The notes under the pieces were generated by a model. The model did not search any database. It was given only the letters and a program-made list of their open reading frames with translations, and had not been told where the DNA came from. The position numbers were made by a program, and so were the translations under genes. A DNA stretch of 64,000 bases from Citrobacter amalonaticus. GTDB lineage: Bacteria > Pseudomonadota > Gammaproteobacteria > Enterobacterales > Enterobacteriaceae. Where the stretch lies: positions 868,001 to 932,000 of the forward strand of contig JARDVN010000001.1 in NCBI GenBank assembly GCA_028994555.1, read 5' to 3'. Within the stretch, counting starts at the first letter, position 1, and each line of letters starts with the position of its first letter. Shown in pieces: positions 56,638 to 64,000 of the stretch.

Positions 56638-57378
56638 TTAGATATTTCCGCTATAGTGCCAGCGCAGGTAACGCAGCAAACGGAGCTGACGCGTAATGCG
56701 GCTCGGCTGCGACAGCAAGCGATACAGCCACTCCAGCCCCAGATTTTGCCACACCTTCGGCGCGCGTTTCACATGGCCGGTGAAGACGTCATAGGTGCCG
56801 CCGACACCCATGTAAAGCGCATGCGGATGCACCTGCCGGCAATCGCGCATAAAGATTTCCTGCTTCGGCGATCCCATCGCCACGGTGACAATTTTCGCGC
56901 CGCTGGCGTGGATCTGCTCAAACAGCGCTGGACGCTGTTCCGGCGTAAAATAACCGTCCTGACTGCCCACGATGTTCACCTTCCACTGGGCGCGCAGTTT
57001 CGCTTGCGTTTGCGCCAGCACTTCCGGCTTACCCCCGACCAGGAACACCGGCGTGCCTTCCTCACCCGCCCGGGCCATCAACGCTTCCCAGAGATCGGCA
57101 CCCGCTACGCGGGAAACCTGGGCATTGGGGAATTTTTTGCGAACCGAGCGTACAACGCTAATTCCATCGGCATATTTATATTCTGCCGCGTCAATCAGCG
57201 TCCTGACTTCAGGGTTATCTTCCGCCGTCAAAACCTTTTCTGCGTTAATCGCCACCAGCGTGCCTTGCTTAAGCTGGCCGCCAGCATAGAGATAGTCCAG
57301 CGCATGACGCATATCACGCCAGCCAATCAGCTGGAGCCCACGCAGATCGTAAATCGGTGCTGTTGTATTATCAGTCAT
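56638..57378 (-). CDS. wecG: UDP-N-acetyl-D-mannosaminuronic acid transferase WecG
   Basis: WecG adds ManNAcA to lipid I to form lipid II of enterobacterial common antigen (ECA) at the cytoplasmic face. The 246 residues equal E. coli. It is a GT26/WecG-TagA family member with [16 protein letters not shown] sequence here as [19 protein letters not shown], plus [32 protein letters not shown] and [19 protein letters not shown]. It is the last gene of the ECA operon, two bases after wzyE. A 204-base gap separates it from yifK. Confidence 0.96.
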   Translation of the reverse strand: MTDNTTAPIYDLRGLQLIGWRDMRHALDYLYAGGQLKQGTLVAINAEKVLTAEDNPEVRTLIDAAEYKYADGISVVRSVRKKFPNAQVSRVAGADLWEALMARAGEEGTPVFLVGGKPEVLAQTQAKLRAQWKVNIVGSQDGYFTPEQRPALFEQIHASGAKIVTVAMGSPKQEIFMRDCRQVHPHALYMGVGGTYDVFTGHVKRAPKVWQNLGLEWLYRLLSQPSRITRQLRLLRYLRWHYSGNI

Positions 57379-57380
57379 TG

Positions 57381-58733
57381 CTATCCTTCAACCTGTTTGT
57401 CCGGCAGGGCTCGCCAACGTTTATGGATCAGTCCGGCGCTATCAAACAGCCAGAACAGAAGCTTTGCCACCAGCAAACAGGCACCAAAAACCACCAGGAA
57501 AAAAACAACACGCGAGACAAACGAGTCCAGTCCCTCTCGCGCCAGTACGATCATATTGAAAATCGCGCCAAAGCAGAAACTATGCAAAATCGCGGCCTTG
57601 TAGCGGTTGGTCTCACGATTGCCCAGCGCATACAGCCAGTCGAACCATTTGATGATAAGCCCCACTACAACCGCGCCCAGCGGGATAAACAGCGCGCCGC
57701 CCATCACCACCAGCGAACCAATCAGCGTCGGAGAAATCGCCAGACCGGAATGGTTGTTCAATACTTCCCATGTAAAGTAGTTCGCCGTATTCAGCACCAC
57801 ACTCGGTCGCCCTGGCCACAGCCAGGAAGGGATAAAGACGTAGAAATCACGGGCAATCGGCGCCAGTCCCTGGAAATCGATTTTGTCGTAATTTTGCAGC
57901 AGCAGCGCCAGGTTTTCCCAGGGAGAAAACGTGTCGCGGGTAAGATAGAGAAACGTATAGAACGCCTCGTCACCGCTGACGTTCAGCCCGTAGCGCTTTA
58001 GCGCCAGCCAGAACATCCCGACAATCCCCAGCACGCCTGCCGCCGCCAGCATCCACAACGAGATCCAGCCGCGAATAATGCCGATAAACAGGAAGATGGC
58101 GAAGGCAATGATGATATTGGCGCGCGTACCGCCGACAATCATATACGTCAACAGGCCAAATGCGACGGTGCTGACCAGGAAGAACAGCCACGCTTTGCTG
58201 TCCTGGCGCAGAAAATAAACCACCAGCATCGCCGGGATGAAAAAGTAAAAGAAGCGTTTTAACGCCACGCCGGAAACTTCACTGGAGAAAATCTGGCTAT
58301 ACGACTGCAGGCGGAACAGTAAGAAACCGTTATGCATGAAGAAGATACCCACGCTGATCAGCGCAATCCCCATCAGAATCACCCAGGTGAGATGGGTTTC
58401 CACCCGATTCATCGTAAACAGCGGTTTGTGCGGCGCGTCCGCAATCCGTTTGCGTATACGGGTCTTATAGGTCACATAGTAGATCGCGTAGAAACAGGCG
58501 GCGGAAAGCAGCGCCTGTAGCAGGATTTCCGGCGGCGCGACGGCGACATCAAAGCGGAACGCCAGCACGCTGGTGAGTGGAAAGCCAAAAAAGAAGGTCA
58601 GCAAAAACAGCAGCGAGAAGAACACGTTGAAGTTGAAGCGCACGCGGCGAAATTCAAACCAGGTTAGCGTGGCGATAAACAACGTAGAGAGGAGCCAGAC
58701 GACAAACAGGCCGCTGAACTGCATCAGACTCAT
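57381..58733 (-). CDS. wzyE: ECA polymerase WzyE
   Basis: WzyE polymerises ECA trisaccharide units in the periplasmic leaflet. Starting at [19 protein letters not shown] (ATG at 58733) the protein is 450 residues, as in E. coli, with about 11 hydrophobic spans. The periplasmic loops contain [12 protein letters not shown] and [20 protein letters not shown]. In the raw sequence the frame continues upstream into wecF because of an extra base at 58741-58745; that 675-residue fusion is an artefact. Confidence 0.95.
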   Translation of the reverse strand: MSLMQFSGLFVVWLLSTLFIATLTWFEFRRVRFNFNVFFSLLFLLTFFFGFPLTSVLAFRFDVAVAPPEILLQALLSAACFYAIYYVTYKTRIRKRIADAPHKPLFTMNRVETHLTWVILMGIALISVGIFFMHNGFLLFRLQSYSQIFSSEVSGVALKRFFYFFIPAMLVVYFLRQDSKAWLFFLVSTVAFGLLTYMIVGGTRANIIIAFAIFLFIGIIRGWISLWMLAAAGVLGIVGMFWLALKRYGLNVSGDEAFYTFLYLTRDTFSPWENLALLLQNYDKIDFQGLAPIARDFYVFIPSWLWPGRPSVVLNTANYFTWEVLNNHSGLAISPTLIGSLVVMGGALFIPLGAVVVGLIIKWFDWLYALGNRETNRYKAAILHSFCFGAIFNMIVLAREGLDSFVSRVVFFLVVFGACLLVAKLLFWLFDSAGLIHKRWRALPDKQVEG

Positions 58734-59812
58734 AGCGCCTCCCCCTGCGGCAACCTGCAACGCGTGATGCCAGGGCTGCAAATAGTTCGGGCTAAAGAAG
58801 GTGATGGTATTTTTATCCACTGACGCCAGCTGGCGTTGTGCCTCGCGCACCACCTGTTCGTTGAGTTCATCGGTCGTAAACAGCACCGGAAGATGTTGTT
58901 CCACCATATCCTGCCAGAAGGGATTTTCGCGGTTCAACACGCAGGGCACACCTGCCTGAATCAGCAAGCATAAAGTGCCAATTCCCTGCTGACGGGCAAA
59001 AATAAAGTAACCGAGATCGCACTGACGCAGCAGCGCCAGATAGTCGTCAAACGCCAGCTTGTCGCTGAGGACCTGCAGGTTGTCTGCACTGAACAGTCTT
59101 AGCCCCGCCTGACGGACATCCGCGATATACGCCTCGTTATTCGCCGGATAGCCCATCGGGACAACCACATTTACGGTGTCGCCAAACTGCTGATGTACCG
59201 CCCGCAGCGCGGCAATATGGTCGTTGCTGCGATCGCCTGAGTTGCCCACCAGAATGGTCATTTTTCCGCTGCGTTGGCGATCGTTCACCATATTGTTGAG
59301 CGAGGGATCCATTCGCGTCGGAAAATAGAGCAGTTCTCCCGGCACGCGCGGGTGCTGTTGGGCGAAATAACTCAGATCGCCACGGGTGGCAAAAACGCCC
59401 CCCGACACGGCCTTGCGCCAGACGGCGAAGCGGATAAAACAGTTTGAATTTCAGACCACTGGAGACCTCATACAGGTCCGCACCCCAGATGTGCCAGTAA
59501 AACTGGCTGGGCTTAATTCCGCCGCTCAGTAACGCCAGCCACAGCGCCATATTGAACTGACCGTGGAAGAAGAAACGCTGCTGTCTGTTCTTTTTTAGCT
59601 TGCGCAATCACCGCTTGCGCCAGCGATTTTTTACCGCTGTAGAAACGAATGGAGAGCGCCGGGCAACTTTCCGTCAACCCGGCATCCTGACCGGCGACCA
59701 TAAAGACGCGAGCGTGCTCGCTGGTCGATGCCAGCGTATCGTTAAAAAACCGCAGCACGGTTTGATTATGGTGAGGGATATCCGATCCCAGAACGTGAAT
59801 CAGTACAGTCAT
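58730..59812 (-). CDS. wecF: TDP-N-acetylfucosamine:lipid II transferase WecF (three one-base frameshifts)
   Basis: WecF adds Fuc4NAc to complete ECA lipid III. From the ATG at 59812 ([20 protein letters not shown]) the frame breaks at six T at 59591-59596 (five expected, [16 protein letters not shown]), at six C at 59398-59403 (five expected, [16 protein letters not shown]) and at five C at 58741-58745 (four expected, AAGEAL then stop). Repair gives exactly 359 residues, as in E. coli. It overlaps wzxE and wzyE by four bases each (ATGA), so the tight packing of the operon is restored. Confidence 0.94.
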
Positions 59813-61059
59813 GCCCGCCTACGCCAGAGTAAAAATACGCAACAACATAAAGAGAAATAGACGACATAGGTCGCCATATAGGCCTGTGCCGCACCCAGCG
59901 CGCCATGCGCCGGGATCAGCCAGTGCGCAAACACCGTCAGTAAAATGAACTGACTGATTTCCGCCAGAATATAAAAGCGCAGTGACGCTTTGGCGATCAC
60001 CAGATATCCGAAGACATATGCCCCGACTTTCAGCACATCACCCACTAGTTGCCAGGCGAACAGATCGCGCATGGCGGTGAATTTCTCAGAGAACAGCAGC
60101 CAGATAGCAAAATCACGCAGCAGCCAGACGGTGAAACTCGCGGCGGCCACCGCAGGCAGAACAAACTTCAGCGACTTTACCACTTCCCGCGAGATGTCCC
60201 GCTTTTCGCTAAGGCGCGACAGCGTCGGCAACAGGTAAACGCTGAACGACGCGGTAATAAATTGTAGGTAAGCATCCGAGATACTGCTCACCCCTTGCCA
60301 GATCCCGACGTCATCCCAACTGTAGTGCGCCGCCAGCAGGTTTCGCATCATCACATACGCCACGGGCAGCGTGACGGAGGTGATCAGCGCCATCAGCGTG
60401 AACTTACTGAGCTGGCCCGCCAGCCCGTTGTCCCAGGACGGCTTGAGATAGCGCAGGGGGATCATCCCGCGTTTCATTAGCATGACGGCTGCCGGGATCA
60501 CCACCAGCGCAGGTACCAGCGCCAGGCCGAGAAGTGCGCCTTCATAGCCGCCCAGCCGGTAACAGCCATAGTAGGCGACAACGCCAACCAGACTGCCGAC
60601 AATCAGTGACAGCGCATTCCCGGCCGCATCACGAAATCCTTTCATTAACGCCAGCAGCAGGTTGGCCCAGGCAATACCCATTTGCACCAGCGCCACTAAG
60701 CGCACTAACCCCTGATACTGAGTATGACCAAACAGTCCCTGGCTAATCGGTGCCGCTGCGAGCAGAAACACCAGCGCCAGCAGCGTCGAAAATCCCAGTA
60801 CCATGGCAGAGGACGTCCCGACCACTCGCCGCAGTTGTTCCGGCTGATCATGAGATTGCGCGACATATTTGGTGACGCCGTTGAAAATCCCGGCTCCCGC
60901 CAGGACACCAAGCACAGTGACCATCTGGCGGAAATTTCCCGCCTGCCCGACACCCGCCGGACCAAAGGATACCGCCAGCAGCTTCACGACCAGTAAACCG
61001 GCGCCAATTTTGACCAGCGTGCTGGCCGCCGTCCACAAGGAGGCCTTCGCAAGCGACAT
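59809..61059 (-). CDS. wzxE: Lipid III flippase WzxE
   Basis: WzxE moves ECA lipid III across the inner membrane and belongs to the MOP/PST family. The 416 residues equal E. coli, with about 12 membrane spans and the N-terminal signature [20 protein letters not shown]. The frame is intact. It is one base from wecE and overlaps wecF by four. Confidence 0.96.
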   Translation of the reverse strand: MSLAKASLWTAASTLVKIGAGLLVVKLLAVSFGPAGVGQAGNFRQMVTVLGVLAGAGIFNGVTKYVAQSHDQPEQLRRVVGTSSAMVLGFSTLLALVFLLAAAPISQGLFGHTQYQGLVRLVALVQMGIAWANLLLALMKGFRDAAGNALSLIVGSLVGVVAYYGCYRLGGYEGALLGLALVPALVVIPAAVMLMKRGMIPLRYLKPSWDNGLAGQLSKFTLMALITSVTLPVAYVMMRNLLAAHYSWDDVGIWQGVSSISDAYLQFITASFSVYLLPTLSRLSEKRDISREVVKSLKFVLPAVAAASFTVWLLRDFAIWLLFSEKFTAMRDLFAWQLVGDVLKVGAYVFGYLVIAKASLRFYILAEISQFILLTVFAHWLIPAHGALGAAQAYMATYVVYFSLCCCVFLLWRRRA

Positions 61060-61060
61060 A

Positions 61061-62192
61061 TCAGGCGAAATAATTCAGCAATGTCGTAATCACCGTGCGC
61101 TGATTCACTGCCGACAGGTTATAGAACAACGGCAGACGCAGCAGGCGTTCGCTCTCTTTGGTGGTATAGCGATCTTCACCTGCGAATTCACCAAACTTGT
61201 CGCCAGCCGGGCAGTCATGCAGCGGAATGTAGTGGAACACCGCCATAATCTCAGCTTCTTTCAGGAAGTTAATCAACGCGCTACGATCGTCAATGTCGCG
61301 CAGCTTGATATAAAACATATGGGCGTTCTGTTTGCAGTTATCCGGAATGGATGGCAGTTCAATTCTGCCCGCACGCGCCAGCGGTGCGAGGGCATCGTAG
61401 TAAGTCTGCCACAGCGCCAGACGCTGCTGATTAATGCGGTCCGCCGCTTCCAGTTGCGCCCAGAGATAAGCGGCCTGTAGATCGGACATCAAATAGCTGG
61501 AACCAATATCGCGCCAGGTATATTTGTCGACCTGGCCACGGAAGAACTGGCTGCGGTTAGTCCCTTTTTCACGAATGATTTCGGCGCGCTCAATAAGGCT
61601 GCGATCGTTAATCAGCGTTGCGCCGCCTTCGCCACCGGCGGTGTAGTTTTTGGTTTCGTGGAAACTAAAGCAGCCGATATGGCCAATGGTTCCCAGCGCA
61701 CGGCCTTTGTACGTCGACATCACGCCCTGCGCGGCATCTTCCACCACAAACAGGCTGTACTTATCCGCCAGCGCCATGATGGTGTCCATCTCACAGGCCA
61801 CACCCGCATAATGCACAGGCACAATCGCCCGTGTTTTTTTCGGTGATCGCCGCTTCAATGCGCGTTTCATCAATGTTCATGGTATCCGGACGGATATCCA
61901 CAAAGATGATTTTGGCGCCGCGCAGCACAAAGGCATTCGCGGTCGAGACAAAGGTGTAACTCGGCATGATCACTTCATCGCCCGGCTGGATATCCAGCAG
62001 CAGAGCCGCCATTTCCAGAGAGGCGGTACAGGAAGGCGTGAGCAGCACCTTCGCACTGCCAAAACGCTGCTCAAGCCACTGTTGACAGCGACGGGTAAAC
62101 CCCCCGTCGCCACATAGCTTGCCGCTGCCCATTGCAGACTGCATATACTCAAGTTCGGTACCCACCACCGGCGGTGCATTAAACGGAATCAT
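61061..62192 (-). CDS. wecE: dTDP-4-amino-4,6-dideoxygalactose transaminase WecE (one-base frameshift)
   Basis: WecE makes TDP-Fuc4N, the precursor of the third ECA sugar. It is a PLP enzyme of the DegT/DnrJ/EryC1 family with SYTFVSTANAFVLRGAKIIF, VVEDAAQGVMSTYKGR and the PLP lysine in FSFHETKNYTAGGEGG. The frame breaks at seven T at 61834-61840 (six expected, AAITEKTRAIVPVHYAGVA). Repair gives exactly 376 residues, as in E. coli. Confidence 0.95.
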
Positions 62193-62196
62193 GTTG

Positions 62197-62874
62197 TCAC
62201 CTGTATAACCAGTACGCGGTGCTTTCTACATTCGCACCGCTTTGTATATAACGTTTAAGCGCGGCGGTGTTGCCCATTTGGGTCGCCACCCGCAATGTTG
62301 TTCTGCCGCGCGCCTGCGCCCAGCCCAGCGCCGCCTGCATCAGCTCGGCCCCAGCGCCACGCCCGGCGAGCAAGCCGATTCGCGCCTCGCGGTCATTGAG
62401 TTCGCGCAGTGATACGTAACCGCGAATATCTCCGCTTGCGGTACGAAGGACCAGACACTGATGATCAAAGGTGCCGCGCACCGCATTTTCAATCCACTGC
62501 GCATAAAAGCGAGCGCTGGCATCAGGCGCATACCACGGCGTGCGAAAACGGCTTTGCGCAAAGGCCGCCGCAGCGAGTTCACGCAAGGCCGGAATGTCCG
62601 TCAGTTGTGCAATTTCTGCGCCAGTTGGACCGTTGTTTTCCCCGACGGGGAGCGCAAAATCGACTTCGCCTTCCACCAGCGCAAAGCCAAACTGTTGCAG
62701 AGCATCCAGCTCGCGGGTATTGGCCGCCGGGATTTTGGCCTGCACCCGCGACCACGACCGTAAGACGTCTGCGGTCAATAACGGCGCCGCCGGATCCAGC
62801 CGGATAATGGCGCTGTTCACGCCAAAGAAGCGGTTTTCCCAGCCCAGCGGCTCAATACTGGCGTGGACGTGCAC
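62197..62874 (-). CDS. wecD: dTDP-fucosamine acetyltransferase WecD (GTG start)
   Basis: WecD acetylates TDP-Fuc4N with acetyl-CoA. The GNAT domain is in the C-terminal half, with the acetyl-CoA loop [18 protein letters not shown] at about residues 169-186, and ends [12 protein letters not shown]. Starting at the GTG at 62872-62874 ([17 protein letters not shown]) gives 225 residues, aligning with E. coli MPVRASIEPL and overlapping rffH by 23 bases. A longer frame from 62901 has no family support. Confidence 0.9.
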   Translation of the reverse strand: MHVHASIEPLGWENRFFGVNSAIIRLDPAAPLLTADVLRSWSRVQAKIPAANTRELDALQQFGFALVEGEVDFALPVGENNGPTGAEIAQLTDIPALRELAAAAFAQSRFRTPWYAPDASARFYAQWIENAVRGTFDHQCLVLRTASGDIRGYVSLRELNDREARIGLLAGRGAGAELMQAALGWAQARGRTTLRVATQMGNTAALKRYIQSGANVESTAYWLYR

Positions 62875-63733
62875 GAAGCAGCTCCAGTAAATACTGGCCA
62901 TAACCTGTTTTTGCTAAGGCGCTGGCGGCGCGTTTCACGCCGTCATCATCCAGCCAGCCATTGCGCCAGGCAATCTCTTCCAGGCAGGCAATCTTGAATC
63001 CCTGACGCTTTTCCACCGTCTGCACAAAGGTACTCGCCTCAATCAGACTGTCATGCGTGCCCGTATCAAGCCAGGCAAAACCACGCCCGAGCAGCTCAAC
63101 CGTCAGATTGCCCGCTTCGAGGTACATCTGATTGATAGAGGTGATCTCCAGTTCGCCACGCTCGGAGGGTTTTACCCGTTTGGCATACTCCACGACCTTG
63201 CTGTCGTAGAAATAGAGCCCGGTTACCGCCCAGTTAGATTTAGGTTCTTTCGGCTTCTCATCTAATGAGATGGCGCGGAAATTGTCATCAAACTCCACCA
63301 CGCCAAACCTTTCCGGGTCCATCACCTGATAACCAAACACGGTCGCCCCTTCGGTACGCGCGGCGACATGGCGCAATTTAGGGCTGAACCCCTGACCGAA
63401 GAAAATATTGTCGCCTAACACCAGGCAGGAAGGTTCGCCGTTAAGGAACGTCTCACCGATGATAAACGCTTGCGCCAGGCCATCCGGACTCGGTTGTTCG
63501 GCATACTGTAAATGAATGCCAAATTCAGAGCCGTCACCTAACAGACGCTGAAAATATCCTTTATCTTCCGGCGTGGTGATAATCAGGATCTCACGAATAC
63601 CGGCCAGCATGAGCACCGATAACGGATAATAAATCATCGGTTTATCGTAAATGGGGAGCAGCTGTTTCGACACGCCGCGCGTGATAGGATGCAAACGGGT
63701 GCCGGAGCCGCCCGCCAGAATGATACCTTTCAT
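62852..63733 (-). CDS. rffH: Glucose-1-phosphate thymidylyltransferase 2 RffH
   Basis: RffH makes dTDP-glucose for ECA. The 293 residues equal E. coli. The nucleotidyltransferase signature is [21 protein letters not shown] at residues 3-23, and [13 protein letters not shown] and [13 protein letters not shown] are the RmlA active-site segments. It follows rffG by 19 bases and overlaps wecD. Confidence 0.97.
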   Translation of the reverse strand: MKGIILAGGSGTRLHPITRGVSKQLLPIYDKPMIYYPLSVLMLAGIREILIITTPEDKGYFQRLLGDGSEFGIHLQYAEQPSPDGLAQAFIIGETFLNGEPSCLVLGDNIFFGQGFSPKLRHVAARTEGATVFGYQVMDPERFGVVEFDDNFRAISLDEKPKEPKSNWAVTGLYFYDSKVVEYAKRVKPSERGELEITSINQMYLEAGNLTVELLGRGFAWLDTGTHDSLIEASTFVQTVEKRQGFKIACLEEIAWRNGWLDDDGVKRAASALAKTGYGQYLLELLRARPRQY

Positions 63734-63752
63734 GCCTTCCTCCTCCGGGAAA

Positions 63753-64000
63753 TTAGCCCTTCAGACCTAAACGTTGACCCTGATAACTGCCGTCTTGTAC
63801 GGGCTTCCACCAGGCCTCATTCGCCAGATACCACTGCACGGTTTTACGCATGCCGCTTTCAAAGGTTTCCTGCGGCGTCCAGCCAAGCTCACGGGCGATT
63901 TTCGACGCATCAATAGCGTAACGTAAGTCATGACCAGGACGATCATCGACATAGGTAATCAGATCGCGATACTGCGAGATACCCTGCGGTTTATTCGGCG
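63753..64000 (-). CDS. rffG: dTDP-glucose 4,6-dehydratase 2 RffG, C-terminal part (gene runs off the window)
   Basis: The minus strand from the window edge to the TAA at 63753 reads [20 protein letters not shown], then [19 protein letters not shown] and the ending [12 protein letters not shown]. This matches the last 82 or so residues of E. coli RffG, an extended SDR that makes dTDP-4-keto-6-deoxyglucose. The NAD site and active-site YxxxK lie outside the window. It continues the ECA operon upstream of rffH. Confidence 0.93.
   Translation of the reverse strand, partial: PNKPQGISQYRDLITYVDDRPGHDLRYAIDASKIARELGWTPQETFESGMRKTVQWYLANEAWWKPVQDGSYQGQRLGLKG

Noticed and set aside
56656..57603. A 315-residue plus-strand frame opposite wecG and wzyE
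   Set aside because: It is an antisense shadow with low-complexity basic composition and crosses the boundary of two real genes.

Overview
The window is a chromosomal segment from an enterobacterium of the Escherichia/Salmonella/Citrobacter group. The evidence is almost full-length agreement of the proteins with the E. coli K-12 set, and the gene order of the E. coli srkA-yihD-mobAB-rrnA...metE-metR...cyaA-hemCDXY...ECA region, read here in inverted orientation. Citrobacter is my best guess at genus, but the sequence alone does not settle it. Relative to E. coli K-12, yigF-yigG (between corA and rarD) and aslA-aslB (between hemY and the tRNA cluster) are absent. I found no prophage, IS element, CRISPR array, defence island or undescribed multi-gene system; this is conserved core genome.

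Layout. 1-1702: srkA (partial), yihD, then mobA-mobB (molybdenum cofactor). 1764-7423: a complete rRNA operon on the minus strand (P1/P2, 16S, tRNA-Ile, tRNA-Ala, 23S, 5S, terminator), with an ERIC-like insertion in the 23S-5S spacer. 7473-11467: hemG, trkH, yigZ, pepQ. 11614-15177: FadR-controlled fadBA. 15195-25270: fre-ubiD, rfaH, tatABCD, ubiEJB and rmuC (quinone synthesis, protein export). 25288-31409: udp, dlhH, metE/metR with MetJ boxes, yigM. 31490-43640: yigL-pldB, rhtB, rhtC, recQ, pldA, yigI, rarD, corA, uvrD. 42923-46303: the lptM-dapF-yigA-xerC-yigB-uvrD run. 46442-53820: cyaY, cyaA and hemCDXY. 53994-54442: the sRNA gene glmZ with a sigma-54 promoter and GlrR sites. 54477-54992: the argX-hisR-leuT-proM tRNA operon. 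55046-64000: yifK (thrP) and the enterobacterial common antigen cluster wecG-wzyE-wecF-wzxE-wecE-wecD-rffH-rffG (partial).

The most important property of the window is technical. At least 28 single-base insertions, all in homopolymer runs and all +1, disrupt 21 otherwise ordinary genes. Further run expansions occur in 16S, 23S and tRNA-Leu. In nearly every case removing one base restores a protein of exactly or almost exactly the E. coli length. The frameshifts hit dapF, xerC, tatC, ubiE, uvrD, wecE and structural RNAs at once, so they are almost certainly base-calling or assembly errors, not biology. Gene coordinates below are for the repaired genes, with the suspect run named in each entry. 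Apparent gene fusions (xerC-yigB, wecF-wzyE) and altered C-termini (dlhH, yigL, pldB) are products of these errors.
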